Of a DNA stretch of 13,609 bases, positions 12,884-13,609 are shown piece by piece; the stretch's first letter is position 1; each line of letters starts with the position of its first letter. The stretch is from Alphaproteobacteria bacterium (lineage in GTDB: Bacteria > Pseudomonadota > Alphaproteobacteria > GCA-2731375), in assembly GCA_028281075.1 (NCBI GenBank), contig JANQKO010000544.1, positions 1 to 13,609 of the forward strand, in the 5' to 3' direction. A model generated the notes under the pieces. That model made no database searches, had not been told where the DNA came from, and saw only the letters and a program-made list of their open reading frames with translations. Position numbers and translations under genes: made by a program.

Positions 12884-13609
12884 TTAGGCCTGGGCCTGGG
12901 CGCCGTTTCTGGCCGACGACCGTTTGCGGCCGGCGCGCGACGAGCGGGACCGGGCCGCCGGTTTTCTGGCCTTCGGCTTTGCCTTGGCCCCCGAATCGGC
13001 CGCCTCGGATGCCCGCACCCCCTTGCGCAGCAGCGGTTCCAGATAGCGGCCGGTATGGCTTCCGGCCACTTGCGCGACCTGCTCCGGCGTGCCGGCGGCG
13101 ACGATGCGGCCGCCGCCGCTACCACCCTCGGGTCCCAGGTCAACGATCCAGTCGGCGGTCTTGATGACTTCCAGATTGTGCTCGATCACGACCACCGTGT
13201 TGCCACTCTCGACCAGCTTGTGCAGCACGTCGAGCAGCTTGCGGACATCCTCGAAATGCAGGCCCGTGGTCGGCTCGTCCAGGATATAGAGCGTGCGCCC
13301 CGTGGCGCGGCGTGACAGCTCCTTGGCCAGCTTGACCCGCTGCGCCTCGCCGCCCGACAGCGTCGTCGCCTGCTGGCCGACATGGATATAGCCCAGGCCG
13401 ACCTGCTGTAGCGTCACCAGCTTGTCGCGCACGATCGGCACGGCCTTGAAGAAATCGGCGGCCCCGTCGACCGTCATGTCCAGCACGTCGGCGATCGACT
13501 TGTCCCGGAACCGGATGTCCAGCGTCTCGCGGTTGTAGCGCTTGCCGCCGCAGACGTCGCAGGTGACGTAGACGTCCGGCAGGAAATGCATCTCGATCTT
13601 GATCAGGCC
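12884..13609 (-). CDS. uvrA: UvrA excinuclease subunit A, C-terminal part (gene continues past window end)
   Basis: The visible 241 residues are the end of UvrA, the damage-recognising ATPase of nucleotide excision repair. They include the second half of the zinc module (CDVCGGKRYNRETLDI), the C-terminal ABC signature TTLSGGEAQRVKLAKELS, Walker B with DEPTTGLH, and the switch histidine segment VVVIEHNLEVIKTADWIVDLGPEGG. The closing GTPEQVA...HTGRYL is standard. Beyond it is a ~45-residue Lys/Arg/Ala/Ser-rich tail (KAKPKARKPAARSRSSRAG and on), longer than in E. coli. The true start and N-terminal ABC domain lie beyond base 13609. The gene is a normal housekeeping copy on the same strand as the upstream-to-downstream series here. 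Confidence 0.97.
   Translation of the reverse strand, partial: GLIKIEMHFLPDVYVTCDVCGGKRYNRETLDIRFRDKSIADVLDMTVDGAADFFKAVPIVRDKLVTLQQVGLGYIHVGQQATTLSGGEAQRVKLAKELSRRATGRTLYILDEPTTGLHFEDVRKLLDVLHKLVESGNTVVVIEHNLEVIKTADWIVDLGPEGGSGGGRIVAAGTPEQVAQVAGSHTGRYLEPLLRKGVRASEAADSGAKAKPKARKPAARSRSSRAGRKRSSARNGAQAQA

Overview
The window is GC-rich chromosomal DNA, most likely from an alphaproteobacterium, with Rhodospirillales-type free-living lineages a reasonable guess. Four things suggest this: uniformly high GC at third codon positions, a TrmFO-type tRNA methylase, an RlpA lipoprotein paired with a glycine-zipper lipoprotein, and palindromic 30-bp repeats of the kind whose chance translation reads MPAEAGIH. 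The taxonomic call is inference; there is no rRNA or other marker gene.

Layout. Positions 1-181 hold two degenerate copies of a dispersed repeat. An SDR oxidoreductase (182-943, minus) is divergent from a YihY/BrkB-type membrane protein with a C-terminal winged-helix-like domain (1089-2477, plus). Convergent with that gene, after a gap of only 3 bp, is a two-gene envelope operon on the minus strand: a glycine-zipper/peptidoglycan-binding lipoprotein (3278-3751), then an RlpA-like lipoprotein (2481-3254). The stretch 3841-4354 is repeat DNA abutting a decayed vapBC-type toxin-antitoxin pair (4328-4758, minus). A metabolic cluster follows: an SDR dehydrogenase (4827-5594, minus) divergent from an SCP2-type thiolase and an AcuI/YhdH-type enoyl-thioester reductase (5718-7910, plus). 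A second repeat cluster fills 7970-8484. From 8575 to the window end every gene is on the minus strand: an endonuclease/exonuclease/phosphatase-fold protein, trmFO, a secreted parallel beta-helix protein, an unannotated 43-residue membrane peptide with a good promoter, and the C-terminal part of uvrA, which runs off the window.

How the parts relate. RlpA and its lipoprotein partner probably act at the outer membrane/peptidoglycan interface. The SDR-thiolase-reductase group looks like an acyl-CoA or ketone catabolic unit, substrate unknown. trmFO and uvrA are housekeeping genes.

The most unusual architecture is a pair of ~365-bp structured repeat elements in inverted orientation at 3865-4226 and 8118-8484. 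They bracket the toxin-antitoxin relic and the metabolic cluster. I see no transposase, integrase, CRISPR array, tRNA, phage gene or recognisable defence system, and no clear evidence of a wholly new multi-gene system. The best leads are the structured repeats, the 43-residue ORF and the atypical RlpA.
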